Positions 9,946-17,629 of a stretch of DNA of 64,000 nt are shown here, piece after piece (the first letter of the stretch is position 1; each line of letters begins with the position of its first letter). A program made the translations under genes and the position numbers. Source of the DNA: Spirochaetes bacterium ADurb.Bin133 (GTDB lineage Bacteria > Spirochaetota > GWE2-31-10 > MWDO01); NCBI GenBank assembly GCA_002070605.1, contig MWDO01000001.1:88886-152885 (forward strand), read 5' to 3'. The notes beneath the pieces were generated by a model. It saw only the letters and a list, made by a program, of their open reading frames with translations, was not told the origin of the DNA and searched no databases.

Positions 9946-10152
9946 ATGAACAAAATACAAATATCGAAAAATATGAATTTAAGAGAGTTAATATCAAAAT
10001 ATCCCGATTCGGCAAGAGTCTTTTCGGCTTACGGTATTGGATGTTTGGGATGCGCTTTATCGCATTACGAAACGATTGAACAAGGTATAACCGCTCACGG
10101 TATTAACGTTGACGAATTTATGAAAGATTTGAATGAGTTGGTGAACGAATAG
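9946..10152 (+). CDS. DUF1858-domain small protein
   Basis: A 68-residue protein that is essentially one DUF1858 domain. The pattern of an N-terminal helix with an LRELISKYPDSARVF stretch, a Gly-containing turn with two Cys (GIGCLGCALS) and a C-terminal helix matches this family, which appears alone or fused to ScdA/hybrid-cluster-related proteins. The two closely spaced Cys suggest a redox or metal-related role, which is inference. AAGGAG lies ahead of the ATG at 9946. It follows murG by 63 bases and is ended by a strong hairpin terminator. Confidence 0.8.
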   Translation: MNKIQISKNMNLRELISKYPDSARVFSAYGIGCLGCALSHYETIEQGITAHGINVDEFMKDLNELVNE

Positions 10153-10163
10153 TATTAACAATC

Positions 10164-10194
10164 CGGCGGCTCTCCAAGCGGCCGCCGATTTTTT
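10164..10194 (+). terminator. Rho-independent terminator after DUF1858 gene
   Basis: CGGCGGC (10164-10170) pairs perfectly with GCCGCCG (10181-10187) across a 10-base loop and is followed by ATTTTTT. It lies 12 bases after the stop codon of the DUF1858 gene, so it probably ends the transcript covering murG and that gene. Confidence 0.85.
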
Positions 10195-10229
10195 GAGGTT
10201 TGATTTATTATCTGGAGAAAATTTTATAA

Positions 10230-10410
10230 TTCGTTTTCTGGGGGGAAGAGAAATTAACGCATATGTGTCAAAGATAAAATCGACGCATATGATGTTAAGA
10301 ATAAAATTGACACATATGCGGCGCATTGAACTGAACTGAACTCTCGATTTCCACTCGCATACGCGCGGGACGCGAAATCGAGGGGGACGTCTCCCCGAAA
10401 AACTGACGAG
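10230..10410. repeat. Intergenic palindromic element 2 (degenerate ends)
   Basis: After the terminator, the gap before the next gene holds three CATATG boxes: TTAACGCATATGTGTCAA (10254-10271), CGACGCATATG (10281-10291) and TTGACACATATGCG (10308-10321). The left edge TTCGTTTTCTGGGGGG and the right edge CTCCCCGAAAAACTGACGAG (10391-10410) look like worn versions of the terminal repeats in elements 1 and 7. Inside, TGAAC is repeated three times (from 10327) and CTCGATTTC (10343-10351) is the exact inverse of GAAATCGAG (10374-10382). Confidence 0.7.
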
Positions 10411-10489
10411 TTACAAAAAAAAGGAAAATAAAAATTGACTTTTTTACAAATATATAGGAAAATTCATATAGATTTTGACGAGGTTAACG

Positions 10490-12133
10490 ATGTCTGATAG
10501 AAATAGGAATGTTGGTTTGCCGAATACCAATCAGGAAGAGATTTCTACTCCGTCGATAAAAATTGGAAAAAAAGAGAGTATAAGTTTTTTTCAGAGAATT
10601 TTAGATATTTTTTCCGGGACGGGGAGAGAGGAGAGAGTAAAAAATCGCTTATTAAAAGAGATAAGAAAAAATTTGGGGCAATTAAAACTTAAATTTTATC
10701 TAAGTAAAAAAGATCAGGTATTGCCCGCTTTTGGCTTTTTCTTTTACGATATATATAGATATTCCCAGAACTTTGCGAGATTTTTTGATATCAAAAATCA
10801 TAATAACAGTATAAAAATATTGCTATTTGACGCTCTTCTTAATAACAAACAGAAACAAATTAAATCTAAACTTGAAAGAAGCGGAGTCGAAGAGTTAATA
10901 AGAGGGCAAAGCGATCCGCAAAAAGCGATTCTCGAAGTAAAATCGCTTCTGAATGAATTTGTTAAATCTTTTGATCAGGAACTTGTTAGAAAAATTAACG
11001 CTACCTACAACCAAATTGTGGATTTGTCAAATATCATTAATTACGATTGGTTTTTCTTGTTGCATAAGTTTGATTCAAATATTTCGGAAGGCAATTTTAA
11101 TTATAAACCAAATTTTGAAATTTTAGAGGGAAAATATGTTTTAGACGATATAATAGCAATAAACGATTATATCGAGACGCTTAATTTATCCGGCGACTGG
11201 AAATATATCACAGAGTATATAAGTATGGTTTCGGAGGATAAAGGACTAAACGATATCTTCAAAAAAATGATAAATAATTTAAAAATTATTAAAAAAGACG
11301 GGTATTTGACAAAGATGGTTCAACTAATAACCAAAGATCCCTATTTTAGACCTAAGGATTTTCAATCAAAATCTAGAATTGTTCAAGATTATATTCACGA
11401 ATATCAAAGCGAAATTCAGAATTTAATTCGAGACGCCGTTAAAAGTATAAATCAAGAAAAAATAAATAAACTTTTAATGGACATATTTCAAACGACGGCA
11501 ATTGTTAGGATGAAGCAATATAATCAAAAACTTGAAGACAATTTATTGTCTAGAGGAGTTCAATCGCATTTTAAATATATTGCTCCGATTAATTATTTAA
11601 AAGCTTTTTTACTTGATATTGGGAAAGGGGAGATAAAATCAAGGATCGATCTCCTAATAATAAAAGGCGCGTGGGACACTAATTCTCATTCGTCGGAATA
11701 CTCGGCTATGTTAGAAGGTTTTACAAAGTTGTCCGATAAAATTATTGAATTTGACAACAGATGTTCGGAAGACGACGCGTGGGGGAGAGATTTACGAAGA
11801 TTGATGGTTGCCACTAAACATGATAACCGCGCAAAAATAATGTTGGTTAAACTTGTCGATAAAATTGACGCCGCAGCTAACCAATTGTTGCATGAGGGCA
11901 TATCGCAATTTGTTAAAGCCGGAAACCTTATAAAAAATATTTTAGAGGATAATAATTTAAAAAATCCCAAAATGATAATTAATATTCATAAAATTAAATG
12001 GGAATTCTCAAAAGATTTAAAAACCGATATGCTGGAAATTTATAAAAAACTGGCAAATATGGTAGTCCTTTTGAAGAACTACGTAAAACCCATGGAAGTT
12101 AAAGAAAATAGCGATAAAGAAAAAGGCGAATAA
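10490..12133 (+). CDS. Helical cytoplasmic protein, possibly spirochaete DUF5312-like
   Basis: A product of 547 residues starting at the ATG at 10490, which has GAGG six bases upstream; a TTG 15 bases earlier is less likely. It has no signal peptide or membrane segment and reads as mostly alpha-helical. The N-terminal region (residues about 25-100) has a short hydrophobic stretch, FFQRILDIFSG, then LKLKFYLSKKDQVLPAFGFF and FYDIYRY. That pattern reminds me of the DUF5312 family described from treponemes, but I cannot confirm it without a profile search. No catalytic motif is evident. It stands alone between a repeat element and the converging pan operon, 13 bases from panD. Confidence 0.7.
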   Translation: MSDRNRNVGLPNTNQEEISTPSIKIGKKESISFFQRILDIFSGTGREERVKNRLLKEIRKNLGQLKLKFYLSKKDQVLPAFGFFFYDIYRYSQNFARFFDIKNHNNSIKILLFDALLNNKQKQIKSKLERSGVEELIRGQSDPQKAILEVKSLLNEFVKSFDQELVRKINATYNQIVDLSNIINYDWFFLLHKFDSNISEGNFNYKPNFEILEGKYVLDDIIAINDYIETLNLSGDWKYITEYISMVSEDKGLNDIFKKMINNLKIIKKDGYLTKMVQLITKDPYFRPKDFQSKSRIVQDYIHEYQSEIQNLIRDAVKSINQEKINKLLMDIFQTTAIVRMKQYNQKLEDNLLSRGVQSHFKYIAPINYLKAFLLDIGKGEIKSRIDLLIIKGAWDTNSHSSEYSAMLEGFTKLSDKIIEFDNRCSEDDAWGRDLRRLMVATKHDNRAKIMLVKLVDKIDAAANQLLHEGISQFVKAGNLIKNILEDNNLKNPKMIINIHKIKWEFSKDLKTDMLEIYKKLANMVVLLKNYVKPMEVKENSDKEKGE

Positions 12134-12146
12134 TAAACGAATGCGC

Positions 12147-12503
12147 TTAATTACTTTTTTTAATCCGATTTTTTTTATCGACTTTTACAATTAGAGGTTC
12201 GTGTTTTTTTGCCTCTTCCTCAGGCATTATCCCATACGCTATAACGACTACTTCGTCGCCGGGATACCCTAAACGAGCGGCCGGACCGTTCAAGCAAACG
12301 ATACCCGACCCTCTTTCCCCGTCGATAATATAGGTTTCCAGACGACTGCCGTTATTCATATTTAGGACTTGGACTTTTTCATTCTCAAACATATTTGCTT
12401 TATCGAGCAAATCTCTGTCTATCGTTATACTCCCCTCGTATTCAAGGACCGCTTCGGTTATCGTAGCTCTATGAATTTTTGACTTCATCATAGTTACCAA
12501 CAT
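12147..12503 (-). CDS. panD: Aspartate 1-decarboxylase proenzyme
   Basis: This pyruvoyl enzyme makes beta-alanine from L-aspartate for pantothenate synthesis. The self-cleavage site is visible as Gly-Ser in [10 protein letters not shown], with the new pyruvoyl group arising from that Ser (about residue 27). The Tyr-Gly turn of E. coli PanD is matched by [17 protein letters not shown] and the length, 118, is typical. The first ATG aligns with the start of E. coli PanD and has GGAGAG upstream inside panC, whose last 10 bases it overlaps. It is the last gene of panB-panC-panD, so the operon makes both halves of pantothenate and joins them. Confidence 0.95.
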   Translation of the reverse strand: MLVTMMKSKIHRATITEAVLEYEGSITIDRDLLDKANMFENEKVQVLNMNNGSRLETYIIDGERGSGIVCLNGPAARLGYPGDEVVVIAYGIMPEEEAKKHEPLIVKVDKKNRIKKSN

Positions 12504-13348
12504 ATTTTCTCTCCAATTATGTGATTGTCTATCAATCTTGTTTTTCCAATATAAACTGCGATCGCTATTATATTTCCTTTTTCAATTAATTCGACGTTTT
12601 TCATGTTTTCATTTACAACGTTTACATAATCAATTTTAGCCGAATTAATCTCTTTTATTTTATTCTCAAAAAAACTAATAACATTTTTAGAATTAATCTC
12701 TCCGTCCTCGATTAATTTTACCGCTTCTTTTAGAGTTCTATTTATTACTAAAGAATCTATTCTCTCTTTTTCAGAAAGATAACGGTTTCTGGAGCTCATA
12801 GCGAGCCCGTCGGCTTCCCGAATTATAGAGCAGGGGATAATCTCTATATTAAAATTCAAGTCCTCAACCATCTTTTTTATAATATATAGTTGTTGAATAT
12901 CTTTTTTTCCAAAAAAAGCTCTATTTGGAGTCGTAATGTTAAATAATTTTGAAACTATAGTCGCGACCCCCCTAAAATGGCCCGGTCTTTTTGCTCCGCA
13001 AAGATTATCTCCGAGATCGCTAATATCGACAAAAGTTTTTAAATTATCTCCAATAATTTCTTCAACAGCCGGATTGAAAAGAATATCTACCTCGACTTCT
13101 TCGCAAATTTTTATATCTTGCTCTATCGGTCTTGGGTATTTATGAAAATCTTCATTAGGACCAAATTGAATAGGATTAACAAAAACCGATACTACCGTAA
13201 TATCGCAACTTTTTTTCGAACTTTCGATAAGAGATACGTGCCCCTTATGCAAAGCTCCCATTGTCGGTACTAATCCGATAGATTTATTGTTCTTTTTATA
13301 TTCGGATATCTTTTTGCGAACTTCTGAAATGTCTTTTAAATAATGCAA
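12494..13348 (-). CDS. panC: Pantothenate synthetase
   Basis: This enzyme joins pantoate and beta-alanine with ATP via a pantoyl-adenylate. The HIGH-like signature is present as [14 protein letters not shown] near residue 30, followed by [44 protein letters not shown] and the KMSKS-like loop [14 protein letters not shown]. Length, 284, is normal. The start is TTG at 13346-13348, with GGGGAG in the end of panB as binding site; panB stops one base before. Overlap with panD downstream implies translational coupling across the operon. Confidence 0.96.
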   Translation of the reverse strand: MHYLKDISEVRKKISEYKKNNKSIGLVPTMGALHKGHVSLIESSKKSCDITVVSVFVNPIQFGPNEDFHKYPRPIEQDIKICEEVEVDILFNPAVEEIIGDNLKTFVDISDLGDNLCGAKRPGHFRGVATIVSKLFNITTPNRAFFGKKDIQQLYIIKKMVEDLNFNIEIIPCSIIREADGLAMSSRNRYLSEKERIDSLVINRTLKEAVKLIEDGEINSKNVISFFENKIKEINSAKIDYVNVVNENMKNVELIEKGNIIAIAVYIGKTRLIDNHIIGEKICW

Positions 13349-13349
13349 A

Positions 13350-14183
13350 TCAAAACTCCCCTTTCAAAATCTCTATTGTATCGTCCGAGATACTAAAAAC
13401 GTTGGATTCTCCGGGAAATTTAAGATTGTTGATTTCTTCTATGTAACTTGAAACTCCGATCTTAATAGATTCGCCAACGTTTACGAATTGTTTTACAAAT
13501 TTGGGTTTAAAATTTTGGCATACTCCGATAAGGTCGGTTATTACCAAAACTTGGCCGTCCGTATGTTTGCCCGAGCCAATTCCTATCGTTGGTATTTCTA
13601 GTTTTTCCGTTATTAATTTGGCCAGTTTCTCAGGAATACATTCAAGCGTTATTGCAAAAGCGCCGGCTTCTTGTAGTAAAAGCGCGTCTTTGATTATTTT
13701 TCTCGCATTGTCGAGACTTCTTCCTTGAACTTTAAAACCGCCAAAAACGTTTACCGATTGCGGAGTAAGCCCCAAATGCCCCATAACGGGTATCTTTGCC
13801 CTGACGAGAGCTTTAATCTCATCGATTATTTCTACGCCGCCTTCTACTTTTACGGCTTCGGCTCCCGACTCTTTTATTAATCTACCGGCGTTTTTAACGG
13901 TCTCTTCCGGCGATATCTGGAAAGATAAAAAAGGCATATCCGACACTATAAATTTATCTTTCGCCCCTTTTTTAACGGCTTTTGTGTGATAAATTATGTC
14001 GTCGATTGTAACCGATAGCGTATCGTCGTTCCCCTGAAAAGCCATTCCAAGAGAATCTCCGACTAAGATAGAATCTATATCTGTATCGTTAAGTAGAACG
14101 GCCGTCGAATAATCGTAACAAGTAACCATAGATATCTTTTCTTTTGATTTCTTCTCAGAAAAAATATTTATACTATTTTTCAT
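13350..14183 (-). CDS. panB: 3-methyl-2-oxobutanoate hydroxymethyltransferase
   Basis: This enzyme forms ketopantoate from 2-oxoisovalerate and 5,10-methylene-tetrahydrofolate, the first committed step of pantothenate synthesis. The TIM-barrel metal and substrate residues are recognisable: MVTCYDYSTA, the DSLGM stretch (ILVGDSLGMAFQG), SDMPFLSF, VKVEGG and VMGHLGLTPQSV, and the catalytic Glu in TLECIPEKLA, followed by GIGSGKHTDGQVLV. Length, 277, is normal. It is the first gene of the pan operon, with GGGGAAAG before the ATG. Ketopantoate reductase (PanE) is not in the window. Confidence 0.96.
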   Translation of the reverse strand: MKNSINIFSEKKSKEKISMVTCYDYSTAVLLNDTDIDSILVGDSLGMAFQGNDDTLSVTIDDIIYHTKAVKKGAKDKFIVSDMPFLSFQISPEETVKNAGRLIKESGAEAVKVEGGVEIIDEIKALVRAKIPVMGHLGLTPQSVNVFGGFKVQGRSLDNARKIIKDALLLQEAGAFAITLECIPEKLAKLITEKLEIPTIGIGSGKHTDGQVLVITDLIGVCQNFKPKFVKQFVNVGESIKIGVSSYIEEINNLKFPGESNVFSISDDTIEILKGEF

Positions 14184-14213
14184 TAACTTTCCCCAAAGTT
14201 ATAATTTACGACA

Positions 14214-14242
14214 ATATTATATTTTTTTCGATTAAAAATCAA
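14214..14242 (-). promoter_or_regulatory. Putative panB promoter
   Basis: On the minus strand TTGATT (14237-14242) is followed after 17 bases by TAATAT (14214-14219), a reasonable sigma-70 type pair 31 bases before the panB start. A shifted TATAAT (14216-14221) gives 15-base spacing. AT-rich background makes chance matches common, so this is tentative. Confidence 0.45.
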
Positions 14243-14300
14243 ACATAATATAATAATTTTATGCGTTCCCGCCGGTTTGTTACGGAAATAAAAAATAATT

Positions 14301-14816
14301 CTACGTAGAGTAGACGTATCTGGGATAATTTTCGATTAGAAGCGCGTATAATAGCTGTTTTCGAGCGGCTATATTTAACAGTTGTGTCATTTTACCCAAA
14401 AAGTCGTTCTTCAACTTATCAATCCTTAATTTCTTACCAACAATCTCAAGAAATCCTTCCAACCCGTATTTCATAACGCCGTTATAGAAAAACAAGATAA
14501 TATCGCGAACCGTCGAGGCCATACCAAATTCGTTATACAAAGAATGCCATCTTTTTATTTGAAGATAATCAGATTCGTTAATCCGGAGATATTTATCCAG
14601 CCTTTTATCGTTGGTATTGTCTATAACGGCGTATTCGGAGCGATGATTTCCGATTGTTCTCTTCATTTTTGACATTTTTTTATCAACAAGGCGAAACATA
14701 GTTTCAAACAGTTTACTGAACGTATTAATTTTGAACTCTTTTAGTAAAAAATCTATGACGTTGTTATTCATAGATTCCGACACTATAAAATGAAATAGAT
14801 GTTTTTTGTTTTTCAT
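14301..14816 (-). CDS. Hypothetical protein
   Basis: A 171-residue basic protein. The ATG at 14814-14816 is preferred because GGAG sits nine bases ahead of it; a longer start 36 bases upstream lacks one. It has no signal or membrane segment. The middle (LDKYLRINESDYLQIKRWHSLYNEFGMASTVRDIILFF) reads like a helix-turn-helix or ribbon-helix-helix type unit, slightly recalling leptospiral DUF1564 proteins, but this resemblance is weak. It sits alone between panB and hutH, next to a palindromic element 112 bases upstream of its start, so a DNA-binding role is conceivable. Confidence 0.6.
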   Translation of the reverse strand: MKNKKHLFHFIVSESMNNNVIDFLLKEFKINTFSKLFETMFRLVDKKMSKMKRTIGNHRSEYAVIDNTNDKRLDKYLRINESDYLQIKRWHSLYNEFGMASTVRDIILFFYNGVMKYGLEGFLEIVGKKLRIDKLKNDFLGKMTQLLNIAARKQLLYALLIENYPRYVYST

Positions 14817-14928
14817 AAAATTTTCTCCTTTTTCTTTGTATATATATAACAACTAAAAGTAGAAAACTCTTTACAAAAATTTGGATAAATTTTTAGAAAA
14901 TGACAAATAATTTACCGATTAAAAAAAA

Positions 14929-14977
14929 ATGACACATATGCGTCGATTTTCCCACCCTAAAAAACCGAAGCGCAATT
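14929..14977. repeat. Intergenic palindromic element 3 (single box, one end)
   Basis: ATGACACATATGCGTCGAT (from 14929) is a near-perfect CATATG palindrome. It is followed by TTTTCCCACCCTAAAAAACCGAAGCGC, the same order of parts as the right halves of elements 6 and 7 (box, T-rich tract, C-run, AAAAAACCG). The left arm is missing or worn away. It lies between the divergent hypothetical gene and hutH. Confidence 0.65.
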
Positions 14978-14993
14978 AGAAGATAATATTTCC

Positions 14994-15022
14994 TTGACAA
15001 AATGAGGAAAAAATAATAACAT
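14994..15022 (+). promoter_or_regulatory. Putative hutH promoter
   Basis: TTGACA (14994-14999), a perfect -35 hexamer, is followed after 17 bases by TAACAT (15017-15022). The hutH-like start is 71 bases further on. The -10 is imperfect, so confidence is moderate. Confidence 0.5.
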
Positions 15023-15092
15023 TACTTGTAATACTACAATCGAGCGTAAAATCTACCTCCTTCATAAATTTTATTAGTAAGGCGAGTCAAAA

Positions 15093-16682
15093 ATGGAAAA
15101 ATCTCTTATAATCGACGGCAACAATCTTAAGGTTGAAGACGTCTACAATGTCGTAAAAAATAATATATCGGTTAAATTTCCGGACGGCGATGATTTTAAA
15201 AAACAAATTAACGCAAGCAGGGAATATTTGGAAAGTTTTATAAAAAAGGGTTATCCGGTTTACGGCGTAACGACCGGATTTGGCGATTCTTGCCATAATC
15301 AGATAAACCATGGAAATGCTGAAAAACTTCAAGAATCTCTCGTAAATTATCATGGAATCGGTATTGGAGAAAATTTTACCGAAGGCGAAGGTAAAGCGGT
15401 AACGTTGGTTAGGTTGAATTCCAATATCAAAGGCTACTCCGGTATCAAGAGCGATACTGTAGAATTGATGAAAGAGTTTATAAACAGAGGGATCTCTCCG
15501 GTTATACCCCTTTTGGGTTCGGTTGGGGCTTCGGGCGATTTGACCCCGCTTAGTTATCTTGCCGCAACTTTAATGGGAAAGAGAAAAGTTTATTATAAGG
15601 GCGCGGTTGTAAACGCTATAGACGCTATCAATGCGGAAGGTTTGAAACCCGTTAGACTTCAAGCAAAAGAGGGGCTCGCTATAATGAATGGGACGTCCGT
15701 TATGACGGCTTTGGCGGCTCTGGCTTGGGTCGATCTTGATAAATTAGCTGATTTGTCCGATTTGATAACGGCGTTTACAGTTCAGATCGTTTTTGGCAAC
15801 GAGATACCTTTTAGAGAAAAAGTATCATTAATAAAGAATCATAAAGGACAGGTAGACAGCGCAAATTTTATTTACAATGCGATAAAGGGGTCAAAGAGGG
15901 TTCATCAATACGAGGAACTGCTTCGCAAAGTAGGCGCGATCGAATCAAAGTCATTTAAAAAACATGAAATAAAAATTCAAGATAGATATTCTATAAGGTG
16001 CGCGCCGCAAATAAACGGCGTTTTGAGAGATACGCTTGCCTTTTCAAAGGAGTGGATAGAAAACGAGCTAAATTCTGCAAACGACAATCCTTTAATCGAC
16101 GTAGAGAATTCGGTTATTTATAACAGCGGTAATTTTTACGGCGGTCACATATCGCTATGTTGCGACTATTTAAGGATCGCCTGCGCTAACGCCTCGGATT
16201 TATCGGATAAACAAGCGGAGCTTATCATCGACGGTAAATTTAACAACTTAACGGAAAACCTTGCGCCCAGACTATCGGATAATTCTGAACTAAAAGGGCT
16301 TGTATTTGGTTTTAAAGCGGCGCAAATTTCTATATCAGCTCTAAGAAGCGAGATACAATTTTTATCAAATCCGGTTAGTATTCATTCAAGCCCCACGGAG
16401 TCGATTAATCAGGATAAAGTCTCCTTGGGAACTATATCCGCGCGTAAATTAAGAGAACAGATTAATTTATTGTATTACCAATTTTCGATACATCTACTGG
16501 CTTGCCTTCAAGCTATGGATTTGGTCGGACCTAAAGAATTTAGTCCTATTTCGCTGAATTTTTATAATAAAGTTCGAAAATTTACTTCGTTTGTAAGCGA
16601 AGATAGACCGTTAGACGCCGAAGCGATGTTGTTAGCCGAATATCTTCAGAAGACTTCAATGAAAGATATGACGAGCGAATGA
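15093..16682 (+). CDS. hutH: Aromatic amino acid ammonia-lyase, probably histidine ammonia-lyase
   Basis: A 529-residue member of the MIO-dependent lyases, which remove ammonia from histidine, tyrosine or phenylalanine. The Ala-Ser-Gly triad that cyclises to the MIO cofactor is in GSVGASGDLTPLSYLAA (about residues 146-149). Other hallmarks are YGVTTGFG, the Asn in NGTSVMTALA, QDRYSIRCAPQINGVLRDT, and NDNPLIDVE. In the substrate-selectivity loop ESLVNYHGIGIG the His expected in histidine lyases is kept but the preceding Ser is Tyr, so tyrosine or another aromatic substrate is not excluded. hutU, hutI and other histidine-utilisation genes are not next to it. Instead its stop overlaps, by four bases, the start of an MBL-fold hydrolase gene. 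Confidence 0.88.
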   Translation: MEKSLIIDGNNLKVEDVYNVVKNNISVKFPDGDDFKKQINASREYLESFIKKGYPVYGVTTGFGDSCHNQINHGNAEKLQESLVNYHGIGIGENFTEGEGKAVTLVRLNSNIKGYSGIKSDTVELMKEFINRGISPVIPLLGSVGASGDLTPLSYLAATLMGKRKVYYKGAVVNAIDAINAEGLKPVRLQAKEGLAIMNGTSVMTALAALAWVDLDKLADLSDLITAFTVQIVFGNEIPFREKVSLIKNHKGQVDSANFIYNAIKGSKRVHQYEELLRKVGAIESKSFKKHEIKIQDRYSIRCAPQINGVLRDTLAFSKEWIENELNSANDNPLIDVENSVIYNSGNFYGGHISLCCDYLRIACANASDLSDKQAELIIDGKFNNLTENLAPRLSDNSELKGLVFGFKAAQISISALRSEIQFLSNPVSIHSSPTESINQDKVSLGTISARKLREQINLLYYQFSIHLLACLQAMDLVGPKEFSPISLNFYNKVRKFTSFVSEDRPLDAEAMLLAEYLQKTSMKDMTSE

Positions 16683-17629
16683 AATTTGAGACTATAGAAG
16701 ACGATATATTAGTTCTTAAAGGGAAATGGAGTTCAAATATATATTTCCTCAATTTTGGTAAGAGAGCTATAATAGACGCCGGACATCCAAAGGAGATAGA
16801 ACAAAATATTGCCGCTCTCCGTTCTAGCGGCTTGGATGTCAAAACGGTCGATTATTTATTTTTAACTCATTCGCACGGCGATCATGCGGGGAGTTGTAGC
16901 TATTGGAAAGAAATTAATCCTAATCTAAAAATATGCGCTTCGCATAGATACGAGGAATACCAAAATAAACGAAAAAAGTATTCGCTACTAAAAGGGGTAG
17001 AGGACGATTTTAACGAGTTTCATGTCGATATAAAACTAAAAGACGGCGATAAACTAGACCTATTAAACGAGCAAATCGAAATTATTGAAAATCCCGGGCA
17101 TACTATAGACTCCGTTTCATTTTTTCTACCCAAGAGGAGATACCTTTTTTCCGGGGACGAAATATATTATAAACTTATTCCGCAATTGGATTATTATCAA
17201 GATCTTTCCGTATCTCTTTCCGAGTATAAAGAGAGTATGAAGAAACTATCTAAATTAAATATTTTGAAAATATTTCCCGGACATGGAGACGAAATCTTAA
17301 AAACGAAGTCGACTTTCGAACTCTGCGCTAAGAAAATCAAAAGATTTGAGTCTGATAAAGAACTTATTTATATTAATAACTTTATTCCTTCGGTAGAACA
17401 TTACGTTTATAAAAACCCCGGTATTGATAAACAAAAAATTACCAAATTTTTCAAACAAAATTTATTGCTATTAAACGAAGATTCTTATATTAAAAATATC
17501 AGCGACGACGACCTAAACGCCTTATTTGAGAAAATATTGTCGCTGGCGTTAATTTTGAAAATAATAAGAATCGAGGACGACTTAATCTATCTTGATAGAG
17601 AGATAAACGACTATATTAGAAACGATTAA
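16679..17629 (+). CDS. Metallo-beta-lactamase-fold hydrolase
   Basis: A 316-residue cytoplasmic protein with the metal-binding signature HSHGDH (about residues 64-69, in LTHSHGDHAGS), then NPGHTIDSVSFF, FSGDEIYY and FPGHGDEI, the remaining metal ligands of the fold in proper order. A C-terminal helical region of about 100 residues, of the kind that follows the MBL core in LACTB2-like proteins, is present. The start overlaps the ammonia-lyase stop (ATGA), so the two are translationally coupled and may act on one pathway, for example on a thioester or lactone downstream of the lyase product; this is inference. Its last four bases overlap the converging vWA gene. Confidence 0.85.
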   Translation: MKFETIEDDILVLKGKWSSNIYFLNFGKRAIIDAGHPKEIEQNIAALRSSGLDVKTVDYLFLTHSHGDHAGSCSYWKEINPNLKICASHRYEEYQNKRKKYSLLKGVEDDFNEFHVDIKLKDGDKLDLLNEQIEIIENPGHTIDSVSFFLPKRRYLFSGDEIYYKLIPQLDYYQDLSVSLSEYKESMKKLSKLNILKIFPGHGDEILKTKSTFELCAKKIKRFESDKELIYINNFIPSVEHYVYKNPGIDKQKITKFFKQNLLLLNEDSYIKNISDDDLNALFEKILSLALILKIIRIEDDLIYLDREINDYIRND

